Assembly (NCBI GenBank): GCA_937958995.1
Contig: CALGAP010000011.1
Span: 310,001-374,000 of the forward strand
DNA from: an uncultured Chitinophagaceae bacterium
GTDB lineage: Bacteria > Bacteroidota > Bacteroidia > Chitinophagales > Chitinophagaceae
DNA length: 64,000 nt
Reading direction: 5' to 3'
Each line of letters opens with the position of its first letter. Position 1 is the first letter of the stretch. The notes below the pieces were generated by a model. That model searched no databases, was not told the origin of the DNA, and was given only the letters and a program-made list of their open reading frames with translations. The position numbers were made by a program, and so were the translations under genes. Of the stretch, positions 1 through 7,895 are shown piece by piece.

Positions 1-496
1 GAACCGGGCCCGCCGCCCCGTCCTCGTCTGCCTTCTCATTCTCTCTTCCCTGCTCACTTTTCAATTTTTTCTCTATCCGTTTCACCTCGCTCTTCATTCG
101 TACCTGCACACCATACTTGTCCGCTTCCCTCATCAAACAATCAATGATTGTTTGCGAAGAATCGGTCACAGGAAACATACGCCCATCGCTTTCGGTCTTC
201 AGTTTTGCGCCTCTTTCTCCGAACCATTGAATCGTGTCTTTGGTAAAAAAGCGGTGAAATGCTTTTTTTAAAAAGTTCGCGCCACGCGGATAGTTTTTGA
301 TCATGTCCGCAATCTCAAAGCAGGCATGCGTTACGTTGCACCGTCCGCCACCGGAGACTTTCACCTTGGATAATAATTTGTTCGACTTTTCGAGCACAAT
401 CACTTCGAGACGCGGGTTCAGGCGCGCTGCGTTCACAGCACAAAAGAATCCTGCGGCGCCGCCGCCAATCACGATCGAGCGATGGGTATTAGGCAT
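1..496 (-). CDS. HI0933-like FAD-dependent oxidoreductase, N-terminal part (runs off window)
   Basis: First 165 codons of a flavoprotein that continues beyond base 1. The ATG at 496 is followed by a Rossmann FAD-binding segment IVIGGGAAG (residues 8-16), an acidic-ended second strand (VIVLEKS) and the motif SGGGRCNVTH (residues 48-57), which is typical of the HI0933/BaiN family of NAD(P)/FAD-dependent oxidoreductases. The substrate of this family is mostly unknown. Near residues 142-164 there is a hydrophilic stretch rich in Lys, Glu and Asp that looks like an insertion after the strand VRMKSEVKRI. Family assignment is firm; the specific reaction is not inferable. Confidence 0.85.
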   Translation of the reverse strand, partial: MPNTHRSIVIGGGAAGFFCAVNAARLNPRLEVIVLEKSNKLLSKVKVSGGGRCNVTHACFEIADMIKNYPRGANFLKKAFHRFFTKDTIQWFGERGAKLKTESDGRMFPVTDSSQTIIDCLMREADKYGVQVRMKSEVKRIEKKLKSEQGRENEKADEDGAAGPV

Positions 497-580
497 GGGC
501 GCAAAGATCGCCGAAAATTAATCACGCATTTACGTAATCAATAAAATCACAAATGGGTAGGATTTTTCCGAAATCACCCC

Positions 581-1444
581 TCATGCGTTAAACCCCGGCA
601 GATAAAAAAAGAAACTACTCCACCAATTCCCTTCGCAGGTAAAGTAAAATTTAAAAGCTCCTTCGATCAGCTGCTTTGCGCCGTCGCGGGAAATAGCTGT
701 GTATTTTATTCTCCCCTCGGAATGGCCCATGGCAGTAATGGGCTTTTCGTTGGGTTTGAGCATGTAACTGATCTTGCTGATATTATAACCGCAATCCTCG
801 AAGCGACGGAAAGAAGACATCCACTGCCTGAGCCTTTTAAGCTGCTCCCTGCGGTCAATTACTGTGCCGTCGGGCTGGATGTACTGGTTGGACAGGTAGA
901 TTTCCATCATTTCGGGACATCGGTCAAAGAAGTTGACCAGCATATTAATCGTGCGGTCGCGGATCGTGATTTCGTGGTCGGGATGGAAATCTTCGTACAC
1001 GAAAAACTTGATCAGACCGGGAATGACCATGTTCTCCGTCTCTTGCTGCAACAATTCTTCGGTGATAAACTTATATTGAAAACGCGCATCACGCTTGCGA
1101 CAAAAACTCACGACAATCTGCCTGGCGTGCAACAATGCACGAATACGTTCCAGTTCGATGACGATGGCCTGGTCGCTGAGCTCTTCGGCTTTCTTTATCG
1201 GCGGGTTGCCGATGAGTTGCGCTAGCGAAACAAACCCGACATTCTGAAATCGTCGTTCGAATTCCAATACACGTTTCAGAAATTCATTCTCCAATTCGGG
1301 TGATATTCTGCTGCTGGTGCGACAATACCCACCAAACTCTGCACGTAACTTCATTTGCAATATTTCATTTTCAATACGCAAATTCTTTACCGGGTCTTCG
1401 TGCAGCGGACCATCCTCGGGATTTAATTCATTTTCATAAGGCAT
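581..1444 (-). CDS. conserved protein of unknown function, 287 aa
   Basis: I do not recognise this protein. It is soluble, with no signal peptide or membrane segment. An N-terminal acidic tail is followed by a helical region (about residues 15-120) with many Arg, Glu and Phe, then a segment with DRTINMLVNFFDRCP and QPDGTVIDRREQLKRLRQW. The C-terminal 60 residues are rich in aromatics (KFYFTCEGNWWSSFFFYLP). The ATG at 1444 follows a gap of 190 bases from map. Both lie on the same strand, but the spacer holds a terminator-like hairpin, so separate transcription is likely. Codon use looks like that of its neighbours. Confidence 0.6.
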   Translation of the reverse strand: MPYENELNPEDGPLHEDPVKNLRIENEILQMKLRAEFGGYCRTSSRISPELENEFLKRVLEFERRFQNVGFVSLAQLIGNPPIKKAEELSDQAIVIELERIRALLHARQIVVSFCRKRDARFQYKFITEELLQQETENMVIPGLIKFFVYEDFHPDHEITIRDRTINMLVNFFDRCPEMMEIYLSNQYIQPDGTVIDRREQLKRLRQWMSSFRRFEDCGYNISKISYMLKPNEKPITAMGHSEGRIKYTAISRDGAKQLIEGAFKFYFTCEGNWWSSFFFYLPGFNA

Positions 1445-1545
1445 AGCATACGATTATGACTGCAAAATAGCAGGCCGGTTTCGTGTAGCCATGTGGGTTT
1501 GACGGAAATTCAGGGGATTTTTCCCGGAAAAAGAGGTGAGAATAA

Positions 1546-1570
1546 CGCGAAAAAATGTTTTTTTCACGCG
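1546..1570 (-). terminator. A/T-stem hairpin downstream of map
   Basis: The spacer between map and the 287-aa gene contains CGCG followed by six A, a two-base centre, seven T and then CACGCG. This forms a GC-clamped A/T hairpin with one unpaired base. It is well placed to end the ribosomal protein transcript after map, although the U-tract is part of the stem rather than following it. The assignment is by position only. Confidence 0.35.
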
Positions 1571-1634
1571 CATGTGCGAGTTCTTGTGCCTGCACCGGCT
1601 TTTAACGCCTTAAAGTGGTGAGAACAGTCGTTAA

Positions 1635-2441
1635 TTACTGCGCGTTCGACGTAAAAAGATGGGGATTTTTCAACTCCTCCGCCTCGATAATACTGTAGTC
1701 AGAAAGTATATCAGCCTTACCTTTCTTCACACACACATCATGCTCAAAATGCGCCGAGGGCTTGTGGTCAACGGTTCTTACCGTCCAGCCGTCTTCCTCT
1801 GTGTATACATTGCGCTTGCCCAGGTTGATCATGGGTTCGATGGCCAGCACCATTCCCTCTTTCAGCACCGGACCCGAGCCGCGGCGGCCGTAATTTGGTA
1901 CCTGTGGATCTTCGTGCATCATGCGGCCGAGGCCATGGCCTACCAGCTCGCGTACCACGCCGTAGCCATATTTCTTTTCCGTATGCTCCTGGATGGCATA
2001 GGAGATATCGCCGATACGATTGCCGGCAACGGCTTTTTCAATGCCTTTATAGAGCGCTTCCTTAGTAACACGCAGCAACTGCATTACTTCGGGACCGGGA
2101 TCGCCAATGGCAAAAGTGTAAGCATGATCGCCGTGAAATCCATTTTTATACACACCGATATCTACGGATACTATATCGCCTTCCTTGAGTTCATTGTTGT
2201 CGGGGAAACCATGTACCACCACGTCATTCACCGAGATGCAACTGTTGAAAGGATAGCCGTGATAGTTCAGGAACGAGGGCACAGCCTGGTGATCGCGGAT
2301 GAATTCGCCAATGAACTTGTCGAGCGATATGGTCGTAATGCCAGGCCGAAGCAGTTTTGCCACTTCACTCAGCGCTTTGCTCACCAATAAGGCGCTATGG
2401 CGCATCAGCTCAATTTCTTCGGCGTTTTTGTAATGAATCAT
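1635..2441 (-). CDS. map: methionine aminopeptidase, type I
   Basis: Cytosolic dimetal enzyme that removes the initiator methionine from nascent proteins. Its 268 residues match the usual length of about 264. The metal ligands are visible: Asp in VSVDIGV, Asp in GDHAYTF, His in VGHGLGR, Glu in LAIEPM and Glu in HFEHDV. The His-containing HGYPFNSCISVNDVVVHG segment is also present. It is the last recognised member of the ribosomal protein operon and follows secY by 138 bases, a spacer filled by an inverted repeat. In most bacteria infA and the alpha-operon genes come next; here they do not. Confidence 0.97.
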   Translation of the reverse strand: MIHYKNAEEIELMRHSALLVSKALSEVAKLLRPGITTISLDKFIGEFIRDHQAVPSFLNYHGYPFNSCISVNDVVVHGFPDNNELKEGDIVSVDIGVYKNGFHGDHAYTFAIGDPGPEVMQLLRVTKEALYKGIEKAVAGNRIGDISYAIQEHTEKKYGYGVVRELVGHGLGRMMHEDPQVPNYGRRGSGPVLKEGMVLAIEPMINLGKRNVYTEEDGWTVRTVDHKPSAHFEHDVCVKKGKADILSDYSIIEAEELKNPHLFTSNAQ

Positions 2442-2450
2442 GTATACAAA

Positions 2451-2573
2451 TTAACAAATTGGCCTGGCAACAGGTTGACAGGCCGGTAAAAACTTAACAG
2501 GTTAACAAGTTGCCAAGCAACAAGGTCTCGTGAAAATGCCCTGTCAACTTGTAAACCTGTTAACCTGTCAACT
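2451..2573. repeat. two-armed intergenic repeat, GTTAACAGG word family
   Basis: Fills the secY-map spacer. The left arm (2469-2517) contains AACAGGTTGACAGG and TTAACAGGTTAACAAGTTG. The right arm (2539-2572) reads CCTGTCAACTTGTAAACC then TGTTAACCTGTCAAC, which is the complement of an 8-base word (GTTnACAG) repeated about four times. The arms can pair imperfectly. Its layout copies that of the GTTTCGGG elements elsewhere in the window but with a different word. Confidence 0.75.
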
Positions 2574-2579
2574 ATTTAT

Positions 2580-3905
2580 TTACATCGATGCGGGCGACAC
2601 GGCCTGGCGGCCCTGGATGCGGCCACTCTTCATCAAGCCATCGTATTGCCGCATCAGCAACTGGGTTTCTATTTGTTGCAAAGTATCCAGCACCACACCC
2701 ACCATGATCAGCAGCGAAGTGCCGCCGAAGAAAGTGGAGAAGCCGGCTGAGATGCCGAGGCGCTGAGCAAAACCAGGTAAAATACCTACCACGGCCAGCA
2801 ATACCGCGCCGGGCAGTGTTATTTTATCCATTACCGAACCGATATAATCCGCGGTGGGTTGTCCGGGCTTCACACCGGGAATAAAACCGTTATTGCGTTT
2901 CAGATCGTCGGCTATTTGCTTGGGATTAAAAATAAGAGCTGTGTACAGGAAGGTAAATCCAATCACCATCAGCGCGTAGATCAGCATGTACCAGAAATTA
3001 CTGTGGTCGCTGAACACTTTCGCGAGGCCCTGCGTGGCGTCGAAATTGGCCAGCAGTGTTGGTAAGAACATGATAGCCTGTGCAAAGATGATAGGCATTA
3101 CACCGGCGCTGTTCACTTTGATAGGAAGAAACTGGCGCGCGCCTCCAAACTGGCGGTTGCCCACAATTTGTTTGGCGTATTGAACGGGAATTTTGCGAAC
3201 ACCCTGGATCAGCACGATCAATCCCATGATGATGGCAACCAGCACGGCGATTTCAATCACGAAGATCAGCAGGCCACCGCCGCCTTTGTTGGATTTCCCT
3301 AACCACTCCTGCCACAGTGATTGAGGCAGACGTGCAAGAATACCCACCATGATCACCACTGAGCTACCATTACCCAGGCCTTTGTCGGTGATCTTTTCGG
3401 CAATCCACATTACAAACAGGGTACCTGCTGTAAGGATAATGGTGGTAGAGAGCCAGAAAAAGCTGTCGTAGCTCTTGATCATCGCAGCCTGGTTAGTCTG
3501 CTCCAGGTAAGCCACATAAGCGCTCGCCTGTAATATGGTAACCAGTACGGTTAAATAACGGGTGTATTGATTGATTTTTTTTCTGCCGCTCTCACCTTCT
3601 TTCTGCAGCTTCTGGAATGGCGGATACAGGATCGTCATCAGCTGCATGAAGATAGATGCGGAGATATAGGGCATGATACCTAATGCCAGGATAGATGCTG
3701 CTGAGAAAGCGCCTCCGGCAAATGCATCAATCAATCCTAATATGCCTTCTGATGTGCCAGCCTGGATTTTGGTAGGGTCGATACCTGGTAGCACGATGTG
3801 CGTACCCAACCGGTAAATGGCGATCAGGGTGACCGTTACCAGTATCTTGCTCCTCAACTCCTCGATGCTCCAGATATTCTTAAGCGTTTGTATGAACTTT
3901 TTCAC
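2580..3905 (-). CDS. secY: protein translocase subunit SecY
   Basis: Channel subunit of the Sec translocon in the inner membrane. The length of 441 residues and about ten hydrophobic segments fit the family. Recognisable parts are the amphipathic start (MKKFIQTLKNIWSIEELRSK), the plug-region glycine stretch IDAFAGGAFSAASILALGIM, and the loop YAKQIVGNRQFGGARQFLPI before a late membrane helix. It is preceded by rplO and followed by map, as is usual for the spc operon. The 72-base gap to rplO contains an intrinsic-terminator-like hairpin, so secY and map may be expressed below the ribosomal proteins. Confidence 0.98.
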   Translation of the reverse strand: MKKFIQTLKNIWSIEELRSKILVTVTLIAIYRLGTHIVLPGIDPTKIQAGTSEGILGLIDAFAGGAFSAASILALGIMPYISASIFMQLMTILYPPFQKLQKEGESGRKKINQYTRYLTVLVTILQASAYVAYLEQTNQAAMIKSYDSFFWLSTTIILTAGTLFVMWIAEKITDKGLGNGSSVVIMVGILARLPQSLWQEWLGKSNKGGGGLLIFVIEIAVLVAIIMGLIVLIQGVRKIPVQYAKQIVGNRQFGGARQFLPIKVNSAGVMPIIFAQAIMFLPTLLANFDATQGLAKVFSDHSNFWYMLIYALMVIGFTFLYTALIFNPKQIADDLKRNNGFIPGVKPGQPTADYIGSVMDKITLPGAVLLAVVGILPGFAQRLGISAGFSTFFGGTSLLIMVGVVLDTLQQIETQLLMRQYDGLMKSGRIQGRQAVSPASM

Positions 3906-3932
3906 GATTTGCCAGGATTTTAGTGCCTGAAT

Positions 3933-3961
3933 AAAAAAAGACGCATTGGTAAAACGCGTCT
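3933..3961 (-). terminator. intra-operon intrinsic terminator or attenuator before secY
   Basis: On the coding (minus) strand a hairpin AGACGC...GCGTCT (6 bp, 11-base loop) is followed directly by seven T residues. It lies between the rplO stop and the secY start. This is the classical shape of a rho-independent terminator, moderate in strength. Because the genes on both sides belong to one operon, partial read-through is expected. Confidence 0.6.
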
Positions 3962-3977
3962 GTGCAAGTTACAGGAA

Positions 3978-4427
3978 TTATTTTACAATTTCCACCGTAC
4001 CACCGGCTGCCTCGATAGCTGCCTTTGCCTTGGCGCTCACTGCATTTACCCTGAAGTTGATCTTGCCCTTCAGTTCTCCGTTGCCCAGTATTTTCACCAG
4101 GTCGGTGCGGCTTACCAGTCCGTTCATGTACAGGTTTTCCATCGAGAATTCTTTCAGCTCGTAGGTCTCTACGAGATGATCGATTTGCCCGATGTTGAAC
4201 ACCTTATACTCAACCCTGTGCGGGTTTTTGAAACCACGTTTGGGCAAACGGCGTTGAATAGGCATCTGACCGCCCTCGTGCGCCATTTTGTGTTTAAAAC
4301 CACTGCGTGACTGGTGACCTTTATTACCTTTAGTAGATGTGCCGCCTTTACCGGAAGCTTCGCCGCGACCTAAACGTTTTTCGCGGTGTGTAGAACCCTC
4401 TGCGGGTTTAAGTGTGTGTAGTTTCAT
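3978..4427 (-). CDS. rplO: 50S ribosomal protein L15
   Basis: Large-subunit protein of 149 residues. The N-terminal half has the extended Gly/Lys/Arg-rich arm of L15 (LGRGEASGKGGTSTKGNKGH, then MAHEGGQMPIQRRLPKRGF) that threads through 23S rRNA. The C-terminal half is the compact globular domain ending VSAKAKAAIEAAGGTVEIV. It stands between rpmD and secY as in the standard spc order. Confidence 0.97.
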   Translation of the reverse strand: MKLHTLKPAEGSTHREKRLGRGEASGKGGTSTKGNKGHQSRSGFKHKMAHEGGQMPIQRRLPKRGFKNPHRVEYKVFNIGQIDHLVETYELKEFSMENLYMNGLVSRTDLVKILGNGELKGKINFRVNAVSAKAKAAIEAAGGTVEIVK

Positions 4428-4479
4428 ATGAATGATTTTTACTCAACGGGGAATCGCCCCTCGCGTTAATGAATATGCA

Positions 4480-4662
4480 TTATGCTACTTCTTCCACTTT
4501 CACCAGGTGGTTCACTTTGCGAACCATACCCAGGATCTGCGGAGTAGCTTCTACTTCCCTGGAAGAGTTTGTTTTGGTAAGACCCAGTGCCTGCAAGGTC
4601 AGTTTCTGACGCTCCGGACGGTCTATAGGACTCTTCACCAATGTTATTTTAATCTTTTTCAT
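4480..4662 (-). CDS. rpmD: 50S ribosomal protein L30
   Basis: Small 60-residue protein of the large subunit, starting MKKIKITLVKSPIDRPERQK. The reading frame stays open upstream for 26 more codons, but that extension is only a translation of the repeat element that fills the spacer. The ATG at 4662 gives the normal L30 length and N-terminus, so I use it. The core LQALGLTKTNSSREVEATP and the end MVRKVNHLVKVEEVA are typical. Confidence 0.95.
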   Translation of the reverse strand: MKKIKITLVKSPIDRPERQKLTLQALGLTKTNSSREVEATPQILGMVRKVNHLVKVEEVA

Positions 4663-4670
4663 CGTATAGA

Positions 4671-4789
4671 GTTTCGCGTTTCGGGTGATGAGTTCCGGCT
4701 TTCGTGTTTCGGGTTTCGGGTTGCTCCGCAATTCGGGCAACCACTTCGACCTTCAGAACTCGAAACCCCAAACCCCAGACCCGAAACCG
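4671..4789. repeat. two-armed intergenic repeat, GTTTCGGG family, copy 1
   Basis: Occupies almost the whole rpmD-rpsE spacer. The left arm carries GTTTCGCGTTTCGGGTG and TTTCGTGTTTCGGGTTTCGG. The right arm carries AACTCGAAACCCCAAACCCC followed by AGACCCGAAACC. The two arms are complementary in many registers because each is a degenerate tandem of one word. On the mRNA strand the first arm contains several closely spaced G-runs (GGGTCTGGGGTTTGGGG). This is the longest of the copies. Confidence 0.85.
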
Positions 4790-4794
4790 TTTAA

Positions 4795-5313
4795 TTATCC
4801 GTTAAACACTTTCTTCAGGCTCAGTTTGCGGCTCTTCGCAATGGTTACGGGCTCGCGCAACAGGGCCAGGGCTTTGAATGTTGCCTTTACCACGTTGTGC
4901 GGGTTAGCAGAACCAAGCGATTTGGCCAACACGTCGGTAACACCGGCACTTTCCAGTACAGCACGCATGCTGCCACCGGCGATCACGCCGGTACCATGAG
5001 CGGCAGGCTTGATCAATACTTTGGCGGCGCCTTCTTTCGCCCACTGGTCGTGGGGAATGGTTCCATGCCTTACAGGCACTTTAATCAGGTTCTTCTTGGC
5101 GTCTTCAATGCCTTTGGTGATAGCTTCCTGAACTTCTTTTGCTTTTCCAAGTCCATGACCCACCACACCGTTCTCATTTCCTACAACCACCAATGCAGAA
5201 AAACTGAATGCGCGGCCACCCTTGGTGGTCTTTACCACGCGGTTAATAGCCACTACCTTTTCTTTCAGCTCCAGGTCGCCGGCTTTAACCCTGTTTAATG
5301 TTGCTTTTGGCAT
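4795..5313 (-). CDS. rpsE: 30S ribosomal protein S5
   Basis: Small-subunit protein of 172 residues that supports decoding accuracy. The N-terminal double-stranded-RNA-binding fold is seen in RVVKTTKGGRAFSFSALVVV and the helix GHGLGKAKEVQEAITKGIED. The C-terminal domain contains GTGVIAGGSMRAVLESAGV and NPHNVVKATFKAL. It lies between rplR (24-base gap) and rpmD. Confidence 0.97.
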   Translation of the reverse strand: MPKATLNRVKAGDLELKEKVVAINRVVKTTKGGRAFSFSALVVVGNENGVVGHGLGKAKEVQEAITKGIEDAKKNLIKVPVRHGTIPHDQWAKEGAAKVLIKPAAHGTGVIAGGSMRAVLESAGVTDVLAKSLGSANPHNVVKATFKALALLREPVTIAKSRKLSLKKVFNG

Positions 5314-5337
5314 TTATGTCTTTTTACGATTTTGATT

Positions 5338-5691
5338 TTAGAATTTCAAACCAGCTTCGCGGGCACCATCGGCCAGGCTCTTCACACGGCCATGATACAG
5401 GTTGCCACCGCGATCAAATACACATGTTGTAAGACCCAGGTCAATTGCCTTGCGGCCGATAGCCAGTCCTACCAGCCTGCTCTTCTCAACCTTGGTGCCT
5501 TTTTGTGCAGCAATATCCTTATCTCTGGAAGAAGCTGCTGCCAGGGTAACGCCTGCTTCATCATCAATCAGCTGCGCATATATCTCGGCGTTGCTCCTGT
5601 ACACAGAGAGCCTGGGCTTCTGTGCTGTGCCCGACACCTTTTTACGAATCCTGAAACGGATCTTTTGCCTTCTTATCGCTTTAGTGTTCAT
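5338..5691 (-). CDS. rplR: 50S ribosomal protein L18
   Basis: 5S rRNA-binding protein of 117 residues. It has a basic N-terminal tail (AIRRQKIRFRIRKKVSGTAQ), the strand PRLSVYRSNAEIYAQLIDD, and the conserved VGLAIGRKAIDLGLTTCVFD followed by YHGRVKSLADGAREAGLKF at the C-terminus. The position between rplF and rpsE is standard. Confidence 0.97.
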   Translation of the reverse strand: MNTKAIRRQKIRFRIRKKVSGTAQKPRLSVYRSNAEIYAQLIDDEAGVTLAAASSRDKDIAAQKGTKVEKSRLVGLAIGRKAIDLGLTTCVFDRGGNLYHGRVKSLADGAREAGLKF

Positions 5692-5742
5692 TGTTCTTTA
5701 TTTTTTACCCCTGATACTGCCAGGAGTTAATTGCTTTTATAA

Positions 5743-6297
5743 TTATTTACCAGCAGCCTTACCAGCCTTACGACGAATAACTTCATCCTTATACTTAACA
5801 CCCTTGCCTTTGTACGGCTCTGGTTTGCGCAGGCTGCGTATTTTGGCGGCCACCTGGCCAATCAGTTGTTTGTCGATGCCTTCCAGCACAATCTTCGGGT
5901 TCTCACCTTTTTCCTGCGAAGCGCTTACTTTCAGTTCTTTGGGCACTTCGAAAATGATGTTGTGCGAATAACCGAGTGAAAGGTCGAGAATATTTCCCTG
6001 TGCGGCAGCTTTATAACCCACACCTACCAGTTCAAGCTCTTTCTTATAACCGGTGGTTACACCTTTCACCATATTGTTTACCAGCGCGCGGTACAAACCG
6101 TGCATGGCGCGGTGACGGATCTGGTCAGTAGGGCGTTTGAAAACGATCTTATCAGCCTCTACTTCTACAGTGATGTCGCGGTCGATCTCCTGTTTCAGCT
6201 CACCTTTGGGGCCTTTTACAGTCAGCACGTTCGATTTATCCAACTGTACAGTCACTCCCTGGGGAAGAACTACCGGCGCTTTACCTATACGTGACAT
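5743..6297 (-). CDS. rplF: 50S ribosomal protein L6
   Basis: Protein of 184 residues near the factor-binding site of the large subunit. Two related alpha-beta domains are visible. The first begins MSRIGKAPVVLPQGV with the motif VKGPKGELKQEI, and the second ends with LIGQVAAKIRSLRKPEPYKG followed by KGVKYKDEVIRRKAGKAAG. It follows rpsH after a 121-base spacer, which is longer than most gaps in this operon. Confidence 0.98.
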   Translation of the reverse strand: MSRIGKAPVVLPQGVTVQLDKSNVLTVKGPKGELKQEIDRDITVEVEADKIVFKRPTDQIRHRAMHGLYRALVNNMVKGVTTGYKKELELVGVGYKAAAQGNILDLSLGYSHNIIFEVPKELKVSASQEKGENPKIVLEGIDKQLIGQVAAKIRSLRKPEPYKGKGVKYKDEVIRRKAGKAAGK

Positions 6298-6418
6298 AAT
6301 AAATTATTTTGTCGTTTTTATTGATGGTTTACTGTCAGTCCCGACCGGTCAGCCCTATAGGTGAGGGCTTAATGTATCGGTTCCAACCCGCCTGGATATT
6401 TCCCGGCGGAAATATATT

Positions 6419-6817
6419 TTAATAGATATGGCAGAGTACTTCGCCACCAACGTTCTGGCTTTTCGCCTGCTTGTCGGTCATCACACCTTTTGATGTGCTC
6501 AGGATGGCAATGCCCAGGCCATTCTTCACGCGTTTGAAGTTGGCAGGACTTGCATACTGGCGCAGACCCGGACGGCTCACTCTTTCCAGCGCTTTGATAG
6601 CTGGCTCTTTGGTAGCCGGATCGTATTTAAGCGCTATTTTGATAATACCCTGCTTGTTATCATCTTCAAATTTGTACTTCAGGATATATCCCTGGTCGTA
6701 CAAAATCTCGGTGATGCGCTTTTTAAGGTTAGAGGCAGGAATCTCTACGATCCTGTGACCAGCCATTTGAGCGTTGCGAATCCTGGTCAGGAAATCTGCT
6801 ATAGGATCAGTTACCAT
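6419..6817 (-). CDS. rpsH: 30S ribosomal protein S8
   Basis: Central-domain assembly protein of 132 residues that binds 16S rRNA helix 21. The N-terminus TDPIADFLTRIRNAQMAGH and the C-terminal rRNA-binding loop STSKGVMTDKQAKSQNVGGE, ending VLCHIY, are highly conserved. In Escherichia coli S8 represses the spc operon through the L5 region. No clear mimic of that site was identified here. Confidence 0.98.
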   Translation of the reverse strand: MVTDPIADFLTRIRNAQMAGHRIVEIPASNLKKRITEILYDQGYILKYKFEDDNKQGIIKIALKYDPATKEPAIKALERVSRPGLRQYASPANFKRVKNGLGIAILSTSKGVMTDKQAKSQNVGGEVLCHIY

Positions 6818-6861
6818 TGTATACTTGTTAATTACTGTTTTTGATTTGTTTCACTACGTCC

Positions 6862-6951
6862 GTTTCGTGTTTCGCGTTTCGGGTTGCTCCGCAAAGCCGG
6901 GCAGTCATCAGACATTTCAACACCCGAAACTCAAACCCGGCACCCAAAACC
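6862..6951. repeat. two-armed intergenic repeat, GTTTCGGG family, copy 2
   Basis: Fills the rpsH-rpsN spacer. The left arm reads GTTTCGTGTTTCGCG then TTTCGGGTTGCTCCGCAA. The right arm reads AACACCCGAAACTCAAACCC then CACCCAAAACCG. The centre GGTTGCTCCGCAA is shared with copy 1, which shows that the two are related by descent and not only by composition. Confidence 0.85.
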
Positions 6952-6954
6952 GCA

Positions 6955-7224
6955 TCACCATGACGCTTTCTTCACTCCCGGAATCTTTCCGGCCAGCGCC
7001 ATATCACGGAACGTTACACGGCTGAGACCAAAATACCGCATATAGCCCCTGGGGCGACCGGTAAGCTGGCAACGATTTTTCAGGCGAACTTTCGAAGAAT
7101 TCTTCGGCAGTTCGTCGAGCGCTCTCCAATCACCTGCCGCTTTCAAAGCAGCACGTTTCTCGGCGTAATGCGCCACCATGCGTTCTCTTTTTCTTTGTCT
7201 GGCTTTTACTGACTCTTTAGCCAT
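6955..7224 (-). CDS. rpsN: 30S ribosomal protein S14 (zinc-independent form)
   Basis: 89 residues, the long C-minus form without the CxxC zinc ribbon of short S14. It starts MAKESVKARQRKRERMVAHY and carries the conserved block NRCQLTGRPRGYMRYFGLSR before the end KIPGVKKASW. The order L5-S14-S8 is standard for the spc operon. Confidence 0.97.
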   Translation of the reverse strand: MAKESVKARQRKRERMVAHYAEKRAALKAAGDWRALDELPKNSSKVRLKNRCQLTGRPRGYMRYFGLSRVTFRDMALAGKIPGVKKASW

Positions 7225-7291
7225 ATTTAATAGTTGAGTTTAATTTCAAAATTCAATTTCTCTCTTCCCTGTTCCTTCTTCACTCTTCTGC

Positions 7292-7867
7292 TTACTGCTG
7301 CTCTTCTTTCTTGGCATTTCTGAAGGGCATGCCCAGCTCTTTCAGCAGTTCATAAGCTTCTTCGTTGTTGGTTGCTGTTGTCACGAAAGTGATATCCATG
7401 CCTGTGATCTTATTCACTTTATCGATATCGATCTCAGGGAAGATAATCTGTTCGGTGATACCCAGCGTATAGTTGCCACGGCCGTCGAACGCCTTATCGT
7501 TCACGCCGCGGAAGTCGCGTACGCGTGGCAGTGCGGTAGAAATCAGCCTGTCGAGAAACTCGTACATCTTGTCGCCACGCAGTGTTACGCGGGCGCCGAT
7601 GGGCATATTCTTACGCAACTTAAAGTTGGATATATCCTTTTTTGACATAGTAGCCACAGCTTTCTGACCAGTGATAGCAGTCAGTTCTTCGATGGCCACG
7701 TCAACCAGTTTCTTATCGTTTACCGCACCATTTACGCCACGGTTCAGACAAATCTTTTCCAGGCGAGGAACCTGCATAATGGAGCTATAGTTGAAGCGCT
7801 TCATCAAAGCAGGCACTACGTCTTTTTTGTACTTATCCGCTAACCGCGGAGTAACTTTTGTGCTCAT
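7292..7867 (-). CDS. rplE: 50S ribosomal protein L5
   Basis: 5S rRNA-binding protein of 191 residues. Diagnostic parts are RLEKICLNRGVNGAVNDKKL near the N-terminus, the rRNA loop PIGARVTLRGDKMYEFLDRL, and DFRGVNDKAFDGRGNYTLGI followed by TEQIIFPEID. A short Lys/Glu/Gln-rich tail ends the protein. It follows rplX after 28 bases. Confidence 0.98.
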   Translation of the reverse strand: MSTKVTPRLADKYKKDVVPALMKRFNYSSIMQVPRLEKICLNRGVNGAVNDKKLVDVAIEELTAITGQKAVATMSKKDISNFKLRKNMPIGARVTLRGDKMYEFLDRLISTALPRVRDFRGVNDKAFDGRGNYTLGITEQIIFPEIDIDKVNKITGMDITFVTTATNNEEAYELLKELGMPFRNAKKEEQQ

Positions 7868-7895
7868 TGTATCTGCAAATTTTTTCTTTTATATA

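Noticed and set aside
4663..4740. 26-codon N-terminal extension of L30
   Set aside because: It translates the spacer repeat. L30 has its normal length from 4662. The same reasoning removes the extra codons before rplX.
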